This document shows positions 10,667-23,124 of a DNA stretch of 64,000 nucleotides, piece after piece (positions within the stretch are counted from its first letter, which is position 1; each line of letters starts with the position of its first letter). Position numbers and translations under genes: made by a program. This DNA is from Hexactinellida sp. DTS-2022 (lineage: Eukaryota; Porifera; Hexactinellida). The notes under the pieces are model-generated. The model had not been told where the DNA came from. It worked only from the letters and a program-made list of their open reading frames with translations, and searched no databases. Where the stretch lies: NCBI GenBank assembly GCA_028753945.1, contig JAPNXP010000006.1, forward strand, positions 2,542,001-2,606,000, read 5' to 3'.

Positions 10667-13531
10667 TTACCATACTTTGTTTCTGTCCTTATACAAGCTA
10701 ACTGAACAAGTTTTGTACGAGACGAACCAGTAAAAAGTTCTCAAACAGCTGTTTTCGACAGTCGATTTTACTAAATATGTCATATATAATTTTTGCAATA
10801 TCGATGGGTATTTCAGAGAACCTCTATCCAACAATTCTATTAGTCTAAACTGATTACCAATGTCATCTTTAGCCTGTATGGATTTTTCAGTCGTAAGAAA
10901 GCCTCTACACATTGGACAGCCATTTGATTTATTTAGGTATGAAAAAACTGCATAACCTGACACAAATGCGAGTCGCTCAACTTGAGAAATAGCTATTTCT
11001 GGAAGGGTGACCTGTTCTAAATTTGTGATAAGTTTTTCTAATTCAAAATTTGAGTCCTCGCCATCATCAGTAACACTAGAAAGGTATTCAAATATTCCAT
11101 GAGTGTAGGTTTATGAATGGTATCAGATTTAGTTTGATGTAAAATAGTTTTAGTATGTTAGAGAGTTGTAATCTGCGTTCGGATTCTAGGATTTGGCTAT
11201 AGGAGATTTGATAGTGGGAACCTGACATTTGTCTATACAAACCAAAATGATGTTCTAAATCTAAAGGATCGTTTTGTATCCTTGATGTCAACAGGTACTG
11301 GAAACCATATTTGGTACAAAGCATATCAACAAGCAAGGGCAGTGCGCTGCAAGTGTGTTTCAGACTTGTGAATGTCTGAGGTGACAGTTTTCCTTTAACA
11401 GTGGGAAGGTTTTTCCAACCGTCTAACCAGTTAACTACATTTCGTAGGAACAAGATTCGAGAGTCGTCTGGAGATAGAGGTCTAGAAAAGTCGTCATTAA
11501 AACGTATACCTTTCCCGACCCAATTTACATTAAACATTTTCCAGATTAATTAAATTCAGAAAATAAACAGTTTGGTTTTGACTTATACTTTTCCTTTCAA
11601 AATTGAGAGCTAATAGGCCAGCTGAAGTTGACTCGTGAAAATCTTAAGTGCCAAATTTACATTCTGTCTTTCCAAGGTAGATGGCCAATAAGCTTTGGAA
11701 GTTAATTTTGGTGCTCGTTTAAAAATGTTACAACTATCAGATTTGTATAAGGTCCTAATTTCATCAAAAACTGAATAGCATATTGTAGGATACAAAGATT
11801 TAGCAAAATTAGTTGTGTAAATTTTGAGTACAGAAGTATTGATCGATACTCTCAAATAAGCCTGAGATTCATCTTCAGCAGATGTATGGTTAGGAGTGAT
11901 ACAATCATTAAATTTAGGAAAAATAAAACTTTCTCGTAGTCTTTCAAATTTAACCAATTATTTCGAATTGATTTTAAATATGGACTATATCAAAAAATAA
12001 AATAAGGTCTCTATTTGGGTCACAAGGATGTATAACTTTAGGTAGCAGTGTTTTGTGATTTAGGGAAAGAAGTTTATATAAACTAACATTTAGGGGGTAA
12101 TTGTCGGTACAGACAGCATCTACATATAAATTACAACTTTCAATGTCCGAAATTGTCTTAATAACAATGGGTAATAGTGCAGCAGCAGAGCTAGAACCAA
12201 GAGGGACTAGTCTTACAATGGTAGAGAATTAGTCATCAAACCATTATAGAAAATACAGTGGTGGGTGGGTCTTCCGGATGGTCAATAGAGCCAATAATTC
12301 TACAACCTTTATAACTAGCATCGCTACGTATATGAACTTCGTCCATCTGAAGTATAACATGCCTCTCTAAATCTTTGAATGTAGATGAAAATTCCTTAAG
12401 TACACTTAGATATTCACTCTCTAGACCAATTGAATTTTTAATTTTGAGTAGATTACGTTCATGAGGGAGATTCAAACAATTTGAGGATTGGATTAGCCGA
12501 AAAACAAGCGGGAGAAATGCCGTGTACCTTGAGGGAAAAAACCTGCGTTGTCACGCTATAACGGCGCCCATATTTTGAAATTATTAAATATCTCAATTGA
12601 TCAAGTAGAAACATAATCCCAATTTTTGGTAATATAGGTAAGTTCTCGATTTGGGGTCTCTGAAATTCTATATCTTGATCACTCTGCTCTATTAGTTCAA
12701 TGGCACTTTGCAACTCAATAATAGCATTTTCAACATGCGTTTTAACGGAGGGTTGACGTTGGTTAGGTTTGCATTTAGGACTAATAACTGGAAATGTTTC
12801 AATTTATACTAACAATGTCTCAATCTGGCGGATGTCATTAATTTTGTTGAGAGATAAATATATTTGGCGCTTGTGTTGATCAAAACCATTAATCAATAAA
12901 CATTGGTCTATTACAAGTGAACATTGAATCGAAGGTTGGTGGTGATTTTTAGAAAGGTGTCTGTGTCGGGTTTGTGGACGACCCAACTATTAGTAAGATC
13001 GATGCAACTCAGCTTATCAACAACATCACTAAGAATACTGATTGAGAACTTATCTATGGCAGATGTATTGTCCACTATGCTCAGATTGATTGCAGTTTGA
13101 ACCATTGTCAGCTCTCTATCGTCTCTCGGAATTCTTTTTGTCTTCTCTGTAGTGTTTGTCAGGTAGCTGGGGCAGTTCGGGAATATAGTTGGTACAGCAG
13201 TCTTAGTCAGGGACAATCGGTCTCGTGGTGCCACAACCATCTTCTGTCCATCAAATATTCGAATGTCCTTTCATTGAATTCCTCTTTGAAGTGGAGTATA
13301 CAAACCTAAGAAATGATTCAATAATTTCGAATGTGAACTAATGATTAGTTTAAAATAAGTGTATAAGAGTATTTACCTTTATATTTATATTGTTCTGGTA
13401 ATCATCTACAGGTCTTGGAATGGCTCTAAACCATTTTTCACGAAGTTGTTCATCCTTGGGAAAACTAAAACTTTTGTGAAATGTTCTTCTCCCCGATAAT
13501 TCGAGGTACATCCGGGTACGATACAACTCAT
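10667..13531 (-). pseudogene. P-type (THAP9-like) transposase, broken, with an intron
   Basis: It starts at ATG 13531 with MSCIVPGCTSNYRG, the first half of a THAP zinc finger (C-x4-C). A GT-AG intron of 71 bases (13306-13376) splits the finger, and exon 2 opens with VCILHF, the C-x2-H half, then the AVPTIFPNCPSYL box at about 13195. Downstream frames give the RNase-H fold: HVILQMDEVH (first Asp, about 12360), the KGIRFNDDFSRPL region (about 11510), QNDPLDLEHHFGLYRQMSG (acidic pair, about 11270-11215) and the C-terminal FRLIELLDRGSLKYPS block (about 10855). Several frameshifts and stops separate the pieces, so it is not functional. The family cuts and pastes DNA using GTP as cofactor. Confidence 0.85.
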
Positions 13532-13827
13532 CTCGTTGATATTGAAGTTAGAATAAGTGTCTATATTAGATAATAATAATTTCAATATCGCTTATTTATG
13601 TTGAATAGTTAATTTAATCATTATGGGTTATTATTAAATAAATCTCGAAAACACCTAATTTGTAAATGTTTTATATGTTACAGGTTAGTTTTGCATCTCC
13701 TATACTATTTTTATATCAGAACAGCTTATGGATGTTATATAAAGGAAAAAATTTTTTGAATATACTAACCAATCCCTGGTCCAAAAAAAAATAGTGACTG
13801 CCATTGCCTTATGTATAGAATGCTATG

Positions 13828-15410
13828 GTTGAACCTAGAAAAAATCATACAAAACGTTTTTAGTTTCACTAGAAGCGCAATTTTTCTTAGAATAACATAT
13901 CCATATTCGCTAAAATTTGTTATGGGGAAAAAAATTATTTGGGATTACAACGACCAGATTAATCTGTGTGTTTGCAACCTATTAGTATAAGTGTTGCATT
14001 TACCTTGTAAACAATATGCTTTATATTGGAATTCTGGTTTTTCTTCTTATTTAATTAGATATTACCTATCACAGAAATAGTTATTAAATTGTTAATCTAT
14101 CATATTAAATAAATTGCATTACTATTTACATTGAGAACATATATGTCGCAGGCGAAATTGAGTTTCACCCGAGATTGAGTCTCATTATCGCCTGAAACTC
14201 ATTCTCGCCTAGGCGAGATTGAGTACCAGGCGAGATTGAGTCATACTTATAGAAAATGTTTAAATATATATTATGGGTTGTTAAAAATTGATTATATCCC
14301 AGATTTTATCCAATTATTTGTTCACTTCTAAATTTGAATACTAGGTAAACAAGTATGCTGAATACGAATTTGACAATCGCAAATTTATATTATGTCTATT
14401 TGTTGTTGTTATTGACAATATAGGTAAACAAGTTTGTAAAATATTAGAATTTACTAGAGACTAGACGGTTATTTTAAGTAATTGCATATCTAAATACAAA
14501 TTTAGAATTATCTACTTGCAAATAAGGGCTGTTTGTTGTTAAAGTTGGGGAATTAATGACTAAGAATAAGATTGAGATTTTAAATTATAAGTAAGTAAGC
14601 TAACAAGTATCATATAGTTACGTATATAGATTAATATTGAAGACTTGCAAAATGAATACGAGTCCTTTTGTAAGTTAATTATATTGCGTGGTAAAGTGTA
14701 AATTATGCATGATAATGAATTAAGTGGAATAGTTAAGTATTCCCTAGCAAAAGCGAACGAGATTATAGGCACGTAATAAATATTTATCCTAATCTACTCG
14801 CGAATTCAAACCATTTCACTCAAGCCACCAGTTTAATCTTCAATACATTCACCATAGACAGAATATAATTAATCGCGACACATTCTCAAATTAATGTTGA
14901 GCTTATTGGTAAGCTGGTTGTGTTGTTAGTTGGTTTAATTAATAGCTGGTTTTTGCTGTTAAATCAGTTTATCAATATCACTGAGTTGAGAATGTATAGC
15001 GAGTAAATATATTTTATATATAGTATATATATACTCCCAGCCTTGTGTTTTAACCGTGTGGCTAAGGTTCCCCTGGAAATGGAAACAGTACTTTGGCATG
15101 TTATATTTACCCATAGTACCCTTTCGTATTAGCTATTATTCAAAACAAAGTTAGACTCTCTAGCTTATATACTTTCCAAGTTACAGCAAGGTATGTGAAT
15201 CTGGAACTAAATGACATATCATTTACCATAACATTAATTGAAATTTATTCATAAACAAAGTCATAACTGAAATTTGGGTTATTTTCAATGCGATGTTAAT
15301 GTCGATATAGTTAGTACTAAGTAAAGCTTGGGGGCAATAGAGAGCTGAATTTGATCTATTGTTTACTTTTCACACTATTGGAGTGATCAGCCGGAATTTT
15401 CAGGAAATGT
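13828..15410. other. AT-rich spacer
   Basis: No gene is recognised. At 14150-14245 a cluster of GGCGAGATTGAGT motifs in both orientations, including the palindrome TCTCGCCTAGGCGAGA, is a small unclassified repeat. The rest is AT-rich DNA without long open frames. Confidence 0.5.
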
Positions 15411-15545
15411 TTCATCATTCCCGGCCACCTGGCATGGGCCGGGTTGCCCGGTGAAGTAGCGGTCCCGGAATCGATTGGGCCGACCCTGGAGCCTTCGGGC
15501 CGGGCGGCACGAATGGCCGCCAGGCCCATTTCCGACGCCTATGCA
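15411..15545. other. Isolated GC-rich block
   Basis: About 130 GC-rich bases with repeated GGGCCGG and CCGGGC motifs lie in AT-rich surroundings. The right end GACGCCTATG equals the end of the hAT MITE at 18881-19243, so this may be a truncated MITE. No matching left end was found. Confidence 0.4.
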
Positions 15546-15689
15546 ACTAACAGTGGCCTATAATATTATTTTCAAAATTCAATCCTTAATAAATTAGATA
15601 TTTACTATCATAGCCTACTCTATTTTTCAATATCAAGGTCGGGGGGGGGGGGGAGTTTGTCCCTCCCCCCCCCACCTAAATAAAACCCT

Positions 15690-16016
15690 GGGGCTGAAAC
15701 GAATACATCGAATATTCGTTCGAAATGATTGAACGAATATTCAATTGAAATGGATATTCGTTTACTACTTAGGACAACAAGATGACTTTGTTAGCTTGGA
15801 GAGATCTTAAATAGTAATTCCTACCTAAACTAGATGATTATTAGTTAACTTGTGTCTAATATACTTTGTAAGATAAACAAAAACCTATTTTTCAATGTAT
15901 TTTGTGTCTTGAAATTGATTTAATGCTTGGTCATGAAAACGAATGAATATTTCAATTTTCGTTTCGTTTAGAAAAACGTTCGTTCTTTTAAATAGGATTA
16001 TTCGTTTCAGCCCTAG
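15690..16016. mobile_element. Inverted-repeat MITE, GGGCTGAAACGAATA family
   Basis: The left end GGGGCTGAAACGAATA and right end TATTCGTTTCAGCCC are inverted, and ATTCGTT motifs recur inside. A G-run/C-run hairpin (15640-15675) precedes it. No target duplication is clear; a hAT origin is likely but unproven. At 16071-16092 a lone CCTTTAGAGTATAGCATG resembles a P-type terminus without a partner. Confidence 0.55.
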
Positions 16017-16319
16017 ATATAATAAATATTGTGTTTAAAGGTATGTTTCCCTTGGTTTGCGTCAGTGCATCACCCTTTAGAGTATAGCATGTCTGATATT
16101 ATTTATCCCTTATTGAGAAACTATATCCGCGTTTAAAACCATGTACAAATACAATATTTAATAATTACAAATTAGGACATACACACAATCATCTACAGTT
16201 GTCCAATGTAAATCCTAATATCCTCCCATCTTCTATCTGAGTATTGGCTTCAATGACATTTGGACTTGACTTCAATTGACATTGCTTCACCTCTGAGTGG
16301 ACACTATCTATAACAACAA

Positions 16320-16640
16320 TCTATACTATTAAAACACCAACCTGTATATGTGTATATGTCCAGATCATGTCCCTAAATCTCGGATTTAGGGACATATGTC
16401 CCCAAAATACTCCATAAAAACACACTTTTATGGTGAATTTCCTTATAGGGAATTGAGCTTTTTTTACCAAAATTGTGTTGTAAAAAAAGCTTAGCTTTTA
16501 AATTGTGTCCCTAAATGTGCGATTGAGAGACACTTTCTAGCGGTGTGTATATGTATATATGTATATATATATATATTTGTTTGTATGTTACGAGTTGATA
16601 CAATGAACAATAAAATTAGATAATTCTGTACAAAATCTAC
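16320..16640 (+). mobile_element. Helitron-like 5' end
   Basis: It starts TCTATACTATTAAAACAC after an A, as Helitron 5' ends do, and contains TTTGTTTGTATGTTACGAGTTGAT. The same two motifs recur at 40840 and 41306. An internal palindrome CCCTAAATCTCGGATTTAGGG is present. The 3' end (hairpin plus CTRR) was not found, so the extent is a guess. Confidence 0.45.
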
Positions 16641-17110
16641 GAAACCTCTAATTTACGCTTTTCATTTGCTCTTGAACTTAATAATGAGTTGTAATATTAA
16701 TTTTGTTTGTGATAATACAATTTGCTTCAGTAAATACAAGTTGGGGCACGATCTTCTACCTACAAGTATCGAAATTAACACAATTACATCTCCAAATATC
16801 ATCGTCACCAATTTCTCCTATAAAGATTAATGTGAATTGTACAAGAATTTCTCTAGATGATCGCATGAACCTTCCACATGTATAGCGCTTTCATTTTTTC
16901 GCATTAGCATGTTGTCAATTGTTCGCAATTATGAGGTTGTTATTTGTTCGACTAATATTTTCCTATGTTGTCATATTAGTTGAACAATATTTTCTTAGTT
17001 AAATAAATATTTGGGTACTTATGGAAAAGTATTAAGTTAACACAGTGGCACGGAATGGTCAAATTCTGGAAGTAGCTATTTGGGTATAAGATAGCGCATT
17101 AAACTACATT

Positions 17111-17536
17111 CAAGGCTGGATTCGGTTAAGATGTTAACCGTTACTGACATCGGTTATCGGTTCGAGATTTTATTAAACAGTTAGCCGGTATGTTGAATAT
17201 TAGCAGAGTTATTGGGAAATTATTGTATACACAGACAATAATACAGTATTCAGATTTTTGAATTTTATCAGAATATGTTAATCCTAAATCAATTTCTCAT
17301 AACCACTTAATAAATTCCCCTAGAGAACATTGATTTAACTTTATCTAAAGCACGAAATGTATCAGTTAATATACTTATGTGGTTTTACTTTATACAGCTG
17401 AGTCTTATTCTGTAGTATAATCATATTTTTATATCGGATTTATTGTATTGAGTAGGATGGGAGGTTAACCGGTAAACAGTGGCGAGAAATCGAATTGTAA
17501 CCGTAGCCTTAGATCGGTTAACCAATCCCACCCTTG
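17111..17536. mobile_element. hAT-like MITE, GGTTAACCG-rich
   Basis: Ends CAAGGCTGGATTCGG...CCAATCCCACCCTTG with CTACATT on both sides (17104-17110 and 17537-17543), seven bases. Sub-terminal GGTTAACCG-like motifs occur at both ends. It is non-coding. Confidence 0.75.
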
Positions 17537-17984
17537 CTACATTATACACCTATGGGATATCGCATTCATAGAATCCATTAGTAAAATTATATTTTTCAAT
17601 TGCTTCAGATGTGAAAGTAATGATGTAATTGTCATATTTTTTAGCATTGAACTCAACATAATTCCTCACAACTCACATTTCTTATTAATAGAAACGTGAA
17701 AATCTAATCCATTATGCATATTAATAGTGCCAACGTATCACTCACCCTAAATAACGAATATGCTAATTCATTATCAAATTATGACGTCATCAATGATAAT
17801 AATAAAATGTGAAAATTCACTTAATCGCAAGTTGGTCTGTACACTTAATGGCTTGTTGAATATTTAAAAATCATTTATTGAAGATTCTTCAAAAAGATAT
17901 AATGGGAAAACTAATAATTATACTTGAAAGCCAACTTTCATAATTCAGCTAAGCAACCACAATATTAAATAATATTGATATTTA

Positions 17985-18640
17985 TAAAATCCAAAATTGA
18001 AGCCTGTGCCGACTCATTTCGTAACTAGTAACTAGTAGTGCCTCCAAAGAGAATACTTCGGCACAGTCTGTAATTTTGGATATTTTTAGCCATGTCATGA
18101 ACACCTTAAGCAGTACCGGATTTAGGCTGTCGTGGGCCTAGGGCTAAGTCATTACTTCCTATTTTTATATCCCTTATTTAGATTGTATTATAACAATTGC
18201 TTCAGATCAAACGAACTATTCCCATACCTATGTACCATACTGTAATATATGGAACAAAACAGTGAATAGAAAATCCTCCAACAATTTCTTTTCAATAAAC
18301 AGTGAAGTGTGATTAAAATTTCTGTTTAAATAAGAATAAATTAGTTTCTACTCCCAAATCAATCCCATTTCCAGGTCAGTTTACCTAAACTGGGCCTGAG
18401 AAGGAAGTGGGCCTAGGGCTTTAGCCCAACCAGCCCTATGGTAAATCGACAACTGGCCTCAAGGTTTATCAAGTTGTTACTGTACAAAGGAACAATTGAT
18501 AAATTTCAAGCTTCTTTCTATCTTAAACCATCTTGAGTTTAATGCCATTCATTCATTATGTATTGATAATAGATTATAATATGAATAGTTAATTATTTTA
18601 GCAATGTTATCCACGGTGAGTTGAGTTAAGTTTGGACCAT
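17985..18640. repeat. Dispersed repeat R1, copy 1, split by a hAT MITE
   Basis: It contains AAGCCTGTGCCGACTC, GTGCCTCCAAAG and TTAGCAATGTTATCCACGG, shared with 36594-36880, parts of 55850-56280 and 58020-58265. Its core is a short hairpin (CTGTGCCGAC... and inverse). A hAT MITE (18111-18455) interrupts it. No coding capacity is visible. Confidence 0.65.
18111..18455. mobile_element. hAT MITE, diverged, inside R1
   Basis: It starts CAGTACCGGATTTAGG and ends CGATTT-type inverse CGACAACTG, with GGGCCTAGGGCT near both ends. The flanks ACCTTAAG and GCCTCAAG share 6 of 8 bases, and other R1 copies show GCCTCAAGG uninterrupted here, which supports an insertion. Confidence 0.65.
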
Positions 18641-18705
18641 ATATTTTCTACCCTTACAGGAAATATCAGATCTACTTGAATTTAATCCATTTCAAGTTTG
18701 AACTA

Positions 18706-19645
18706 CACTAACCGGCCAAAAGTATTACGTATTGGAACAACAATAATTGGTATTCCGACATTTGAGGTTATACCAGCATAATTACATTAGTAGATGTTAC
18801 AAAATGGCTATTTACATGAAACGATGTGTAAAGTATAATAAAACAGGAAAGCTTTCAAATTTACATTTTTATGGAGGCGGCATAGGCGCCAAGTTTGGGG
18901 TTTTTGGGGGGGCCGGCCCCCCCCATGATTTTATTTCGGGGGGCTGGGGGGGGCCAGCCCCCCCATATTGCTTATTGGGGAGGTGCTGGGGACGCTGGGA
19001 GGTTACTGGGAGCAACACCCGGACCTGTCTGTCGATTTAATTTTTATATGAAAGTGGTCCTTTTGATCGACCAAGGGATGATAGAGGGTGAGAATCACGT
19101 TTGTTACTCAATATATCCTGATTTTGTTTCTGAAGAAACAAATCTGGAAATATTTAGTAAAGATCCCAGTGGCCCCCCCCCCCAGACCCCCCAAGTGGCC
19201 CCCCCCATCTTTGATTATATTTTTCCAAAACTTGACGCCTATGGGAGGCGGTAAACTCATTAAATATATAATTAGCTAATTAAATAATTAATTTGTGACC
19301 ATTAAGATGCAATGTTAATATCTTAATTCTGATAGCAGATATGAATTCCACATGGTTAAATTATTCTAAGTGCTTAATTTCAAATTAATCCGAATATTTT
19401 CTGCTGTGGTACAGCCACATTTCCATTTGTGCCACTTATGCCACAAGTGGCACGTGGCAGAAACACTTATGCCACTTCGTGATTTTTTTAAAAATTGAAT
19501 AGAAATCACAATATTTCGTAATTTATATCTATAATAATATATATAGTAATTTCAGAGTAGTTTAGATAGTCGTTAATAAGTTACCGGACGAGTAATGTGT
19601 GTGTATTAAAATCCTTATTGTTCAAATACTTTTGGCTGGTTAGTG
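18706..19645. mobile_element. Tc1/mariner-like non-autonomous element M, copy 1
   Basis: Inverted ends CACTAACCGGCCAAAAGT...ACTTTTGGCTGGTTAGTG are flanked by TA on both sides (18704-18705 and 19646-19647). It includes a palindromic GTGCCACTTATGCCACAAGTG block near 19435. The same repeat, reversed, frames the P element at 48349-52942, and a worn piece is at 58660-58830. No transposase is visible. Confidence 0.8.
18881..19243. mobile_element. hAT MITE in element M
   Basis: Ends CATAGGCGCCAAGTTTGGG...CCAAAACTTGACGCCTATG with an exact 8-bp duplication GGAGGCGG (18873-18880 and 19244-19251). The interior is GC-rich, with runs of C and G. Confidence 0.92.
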
Positions 19646-19995
19646 TATGACATTTCTTTCCTCTGGACTAAAGAAGGAAGTGGCAGGCGAAGATATGTAC
19701 AAAAATCGTTTTCAAGACCAATTGAGGCATACAGTTCTCTAATGTATGAACATGAGGAAGAGAGATACAGTTTAAACTCTGAAGATACTTATAACAAGCA
19801 TGAGAAATAAAATGAGTTTTAATCGCCATGATTTGTGTTATGATGTTGTACCTCGTCTGTTCTTGGGAATAAATGTATTTTCTAATTGACCAAGTATGAA
19901 TTGCAAACGCGCTAATTCTGAGGTATCATTATTATGTTCATTATAAGTAGTAAATCATTGATGACCTTAATATGCTCTTTGCTCGAGGAAAATGA

Positions 19996-20670
19996 ATCGA
20001 CTCCTTAGCAGGGTTGGGTTCAAGTACTTTGAATGTACTTAAGTACAATTACTACTACTTTTCAGATATTCATCTACAATACAAGTACAAGTACAGGTAA
20101 ACTTAAAGTACTTAAGTACAAGTACAATGAAAAAATTACGAAAATACTTGAGTACAAGTACAAGTACTTCCCAAGCTCTTATGATAAATCTCTCGTACTA
20201 ATAGAGAAATTGCTAAATACATAGTTTATATAGTATCATCCAAATCTATTTAATTGAAAGTAGCAGTAGTGCTTGACACGAACACAATTCCTAATATACT
20301 AAGTATTAAGTAACACTACTTTATTTGAGATGGGATTTGAGGAACATCAATGATGTGTGTTGGAAATACATTGAATGATAAAAAAGTCACGAGTAACAAG
20401 TACTTAAGTACAAGTGCAAGTACTTTAGAAAAATGAGGAAAGTAATTAAGTACAAGTACAACGGAAAAAAACGGTGAAAGTACTTAAGTACAAGCAGAGG
20501 CGTAGCTAGGCCTGCATGAAGGTGCGGCACTGGTAGATTATGGTTGCGGCATTTCCGCACTATAGTATTATACTAATGAGCATTCTTGTGGGCCAATTTT
20601 TTAGGGTGCGGCCTGTGCCCCAAGTGCCGCACCCTGGCTACGCCTCTGAGTACAAGTACTCAAAAAATGC
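19996..20670. mobile_element. hAT MITE remnant, AAGTACTT-rich, right end lost
   Basis: The left end CAGGGTTGGGTTCAAGTAC is clear, and CTTAAGTACAAGTAC motifs fill both flanks of the interior. The matching right end is missing after 20656. A second hAT MITE (20495-20648) has inserted. Confidence 0.6.
20495..20648. mobile_element. hAT MITE with exact 8-bp duplication
   Basis: Ends CAGAGGCGTAGCTAGG...CTACGCCTCTG with AGTACAAG on both sides (20487-20494 and 20649-20656). The GTGCGGC motif is repeated inside. The ends resemble those of the larger element at 46456-47296. Confidence 0.93.
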
Positions 20671-20971
20671 ACAGTTGTCAAAATCTAGACTTCAGGGTAA
20701 ATAGGTATTTGGATGCATGCTAGAGCAATAATTTGTATTATTGACCTATAGTATATCACCCATGAGAAATTCATTGAGCAAATAAATTTTTTGGTATGGC
20801 TAATATTTCGTTTGGATTTGATGACACAGCATATTTCGATATTCTGGTAATTCCTTAAAAAGTATTATAGTAACAACATTTATCAATGCATTATCATGGA
20901 GATAATTTTATTAGGTTCTACACATGATCTAAATATGAAGCAACTAATTAATACAAATATTGTTGAGTATA

Positions 20972-23124
20972 CTATATTATGATTATGTTATCAAAGAGTT
21001 CTTGAATTTTTGTAATTCCCTTTGATTTCTTTTTAGTTATTTTCCTCCCAATTCGCTTTCTTTGGTAAAATGAAAAGTAATCTGACTGAGAAGTAAGACG
21101 AATGAAGATATCTTGCATATTTGCTTCAAAGGAGAATTTTCTCGCCAATTGTTCGCGATAACGTCTAATGTGATTGTGGCATGCCTCTAAACCTTGTTCT
21201 GACAACGATTTCAGACGTCTCCCGCCATTATATTCTTGAATCAATTGAGCGCTATGAGCCAACACCTTATGCAATGTTGGAGTAATACTCGCCCAAGGAA
21301 AACTATCTATTATGAGTTCATAAGTATCACTACACAATGTAGCGATTTTCGTGTTCAATTCGCTCATCAGAGTTTAATATGCGCAATATAACAGCTATGT
21401 TAGTGTATATAACTGTAAGAGATTGGTGGAACTCACAGGAATCAAGGTTAATATCCAATAAAAGAAGTCTTTGTTGCTATCGTTCACACGTTGGAAAAAA
21501 GTTCGAACCCCATTCCCTGTAGATGTTGTACCACCCTGATTAGTGGGAAAATCGATTCGAATGTTTATTTTTTCCATAGTAAACCACGAACAAATTCCAT
21601 CGAATGGCGAATCTTTGGTGAAGATGGTACCCATTTCTTATCTCCAGCTTGTATGTGGTACACTAACTGCATGAACCATCCGAATACTCTCAGATAGCCG
21701 TGTAAAGGTGAAGCAGATAAGATGTTTTCCTCTGATAGAAGCTTGTGTGTCATTCCAAATCTTTCATTACTTGGAAGAGAGAAAAAATCGTCTTCATCGA
21801 CCTCAGCGAATATCTCAATCGCAGAATCGATTGAGCGGTTAATGGGAAAACCCTGTTTTATTAATTCAATATCCTTCATTTGATTTCGTGTGCAAGTACA
21901 CAAATGACAAGGTGCTCCTCCTGCCCCGTCAAGAATAGCTGCCATCTTTGTAACAAACAAACACCTTGTGATATTGACATTAACTTTTCCTGCCTTCAGC
22001 TGTATTCCTGTTGTTTGTAAAAGTTTGGTCTCAGTATTAATTGTAGTGTCCATTAAAAATTTAACATTTTCTTCGCTTTCAGCTAAAGCCATTAATGCTA
22101 AAGGTCTCATAGAGAAAGGTGAATTAGGAGAGGCATTTGTCCAGATAATATTTTCGGATGAATCCTTAAGCCAGATTACTTTGAACGCAAATAGGAGAAA
22201 AAATTTAGTCGTAATATCTGGGTGGTTTCGTAATTGGTTGTATATTGAGTGTGATCCAGATCCGTCTAACCCATCAACAATTTTGGCTGTTAAAGGATAA
22301 TTAGCATATTGCAGTGAACTCTCAGCCTCGATTATTTGAGAAATAGTTTGTGTTGCGATTGAGTGATAAAGATGATAAATGCCAACTGGTGTACCAAAAC
22401 CTTTGTCAAAATAGCGAAGTTCATTAACCAAACAACTCTCTTGACGAAATTCTGCCACTTTGTTATAAGAAGAAATGAATACTTGTTCTTCTTTTAAAAA
22501 ACGTCTTAGTTCCCTGTAATTCTGTTTCCCAATACAGAGGAAATCTAATAAGAACGACGAGTTTCTTTCAAACAAAATGGTCTTGTATTTTCTGTAAGTT
22601 CCGTCCTGAACTATTTCCTTGCGCACTTCGATAGTACCAGTATCCTTGTCTTCGTTGGCAATCAACTGAAGACACAAAGAAGCGATTGTCTTTGTTGTAA
22701 CTCCCTAAATCTCCGCTATCGACTTGATATGTCATAATACTGACTGGAGGCGGGTTCTAACATGTTTGATGTGTAAGTTAATAAGAGAAGTTCGAATTTC
22801 TTTAGTGCTATCAACTTCGAAAACAAGTTGTTCCATAGGAATATCTAAGGATACCGATGACTTACGTTTCTTTGATGCCAGACCCACTGATACATCATGA
22901 AAATGAAGTTGTTCCCACCTTTCTAAATCGGAGTTTTTAATGAATGTTCTTCTGCTCTCCTTGAGTTTTTGTAACTTTGAGCGAATGGTAGGTAATTCTG
23001 TTTCAGGATATTGGTGGTCATTTATTATACAATCAGCAGCGGCACGGGAATTGTTGTTGCATGCTTCTAGAATGTTGAGATCTTGAAGATTGTTCATAAT
23101 TGAAATTACTATTGCAGAAAACAT
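20972..23124 (-). pseudogene. RAG1/Transib-like transposase, copy 1
   Basis: Four minus-strand frames follow the RAG1 core in order. 23124-22732 is a basic N-terminal region with no RING finger. 22677-21565 has AKIVDGLDGSG (about 22285-22250, matching the RAG1 DGMGD catalytic Asp), RPLALMALAESEEN (like KPLCLMLADESDHE), CHLCTCTRN (like ICTLCDATR) and SASPLHGYL (RAG1 has SIDALHCDI). 21570-21443 gives GGTTSTGNGVRTFF (like MRMNGNFARKLM). 21367-20972 gives LHKVLAHSAQLI and LSEQGLEACHNHIRRYR (like ASEGNESGNKLFRRFR, with the catalytic Glu). A possible intron (GTGAGT at 21436) lies before the last part. A frame change near 21565 and a gap at 22732-22677 make it non-functional as read, and the second catalytic Asp is not seen. 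The terminal repeats were not located. In RAG1 this fold cleaves DNA at recombination signals; here it is a transposase. Confidence 0.78.

Larger units (their letters stand above)
10041..13827 (-). mobile_element. P-element copy A, long TIRs, 7-bp duplication
   Basis: The ends are inverted repeats of about 75 bases with a few mismatches, beginning CATAGCATTCTATACATAAG. They are flanked by GTTGAAC on both sides (10034-10040 and 13828-13834). The element carries a minus-strand THAP transposase gene, now broken. It lies directly behind ATAD3. Confidence 0.88.

Noticed and set aside
16071-16092. CCTTTAGAGTATAGCATG as a third P-like terminus
   Set aside because: No inverted partner or duplication was found within reach; noted only within the neighbouring feature.
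18747-19254. Two plus-strand frames rich in Gly and Pro at 18.7-19.25 kb
   Set aside because: They translate the G/C runs of a hAT MITE with an exact target duplication, so they are not genes.
20665-20685. CACAGTTG near the 3' side of RAG1-like copy 1 as a recombination-signal heptamer
   Set aside because: No nonamer or inverted partner was found at the other end, and the motif is short enough to occur by chance.
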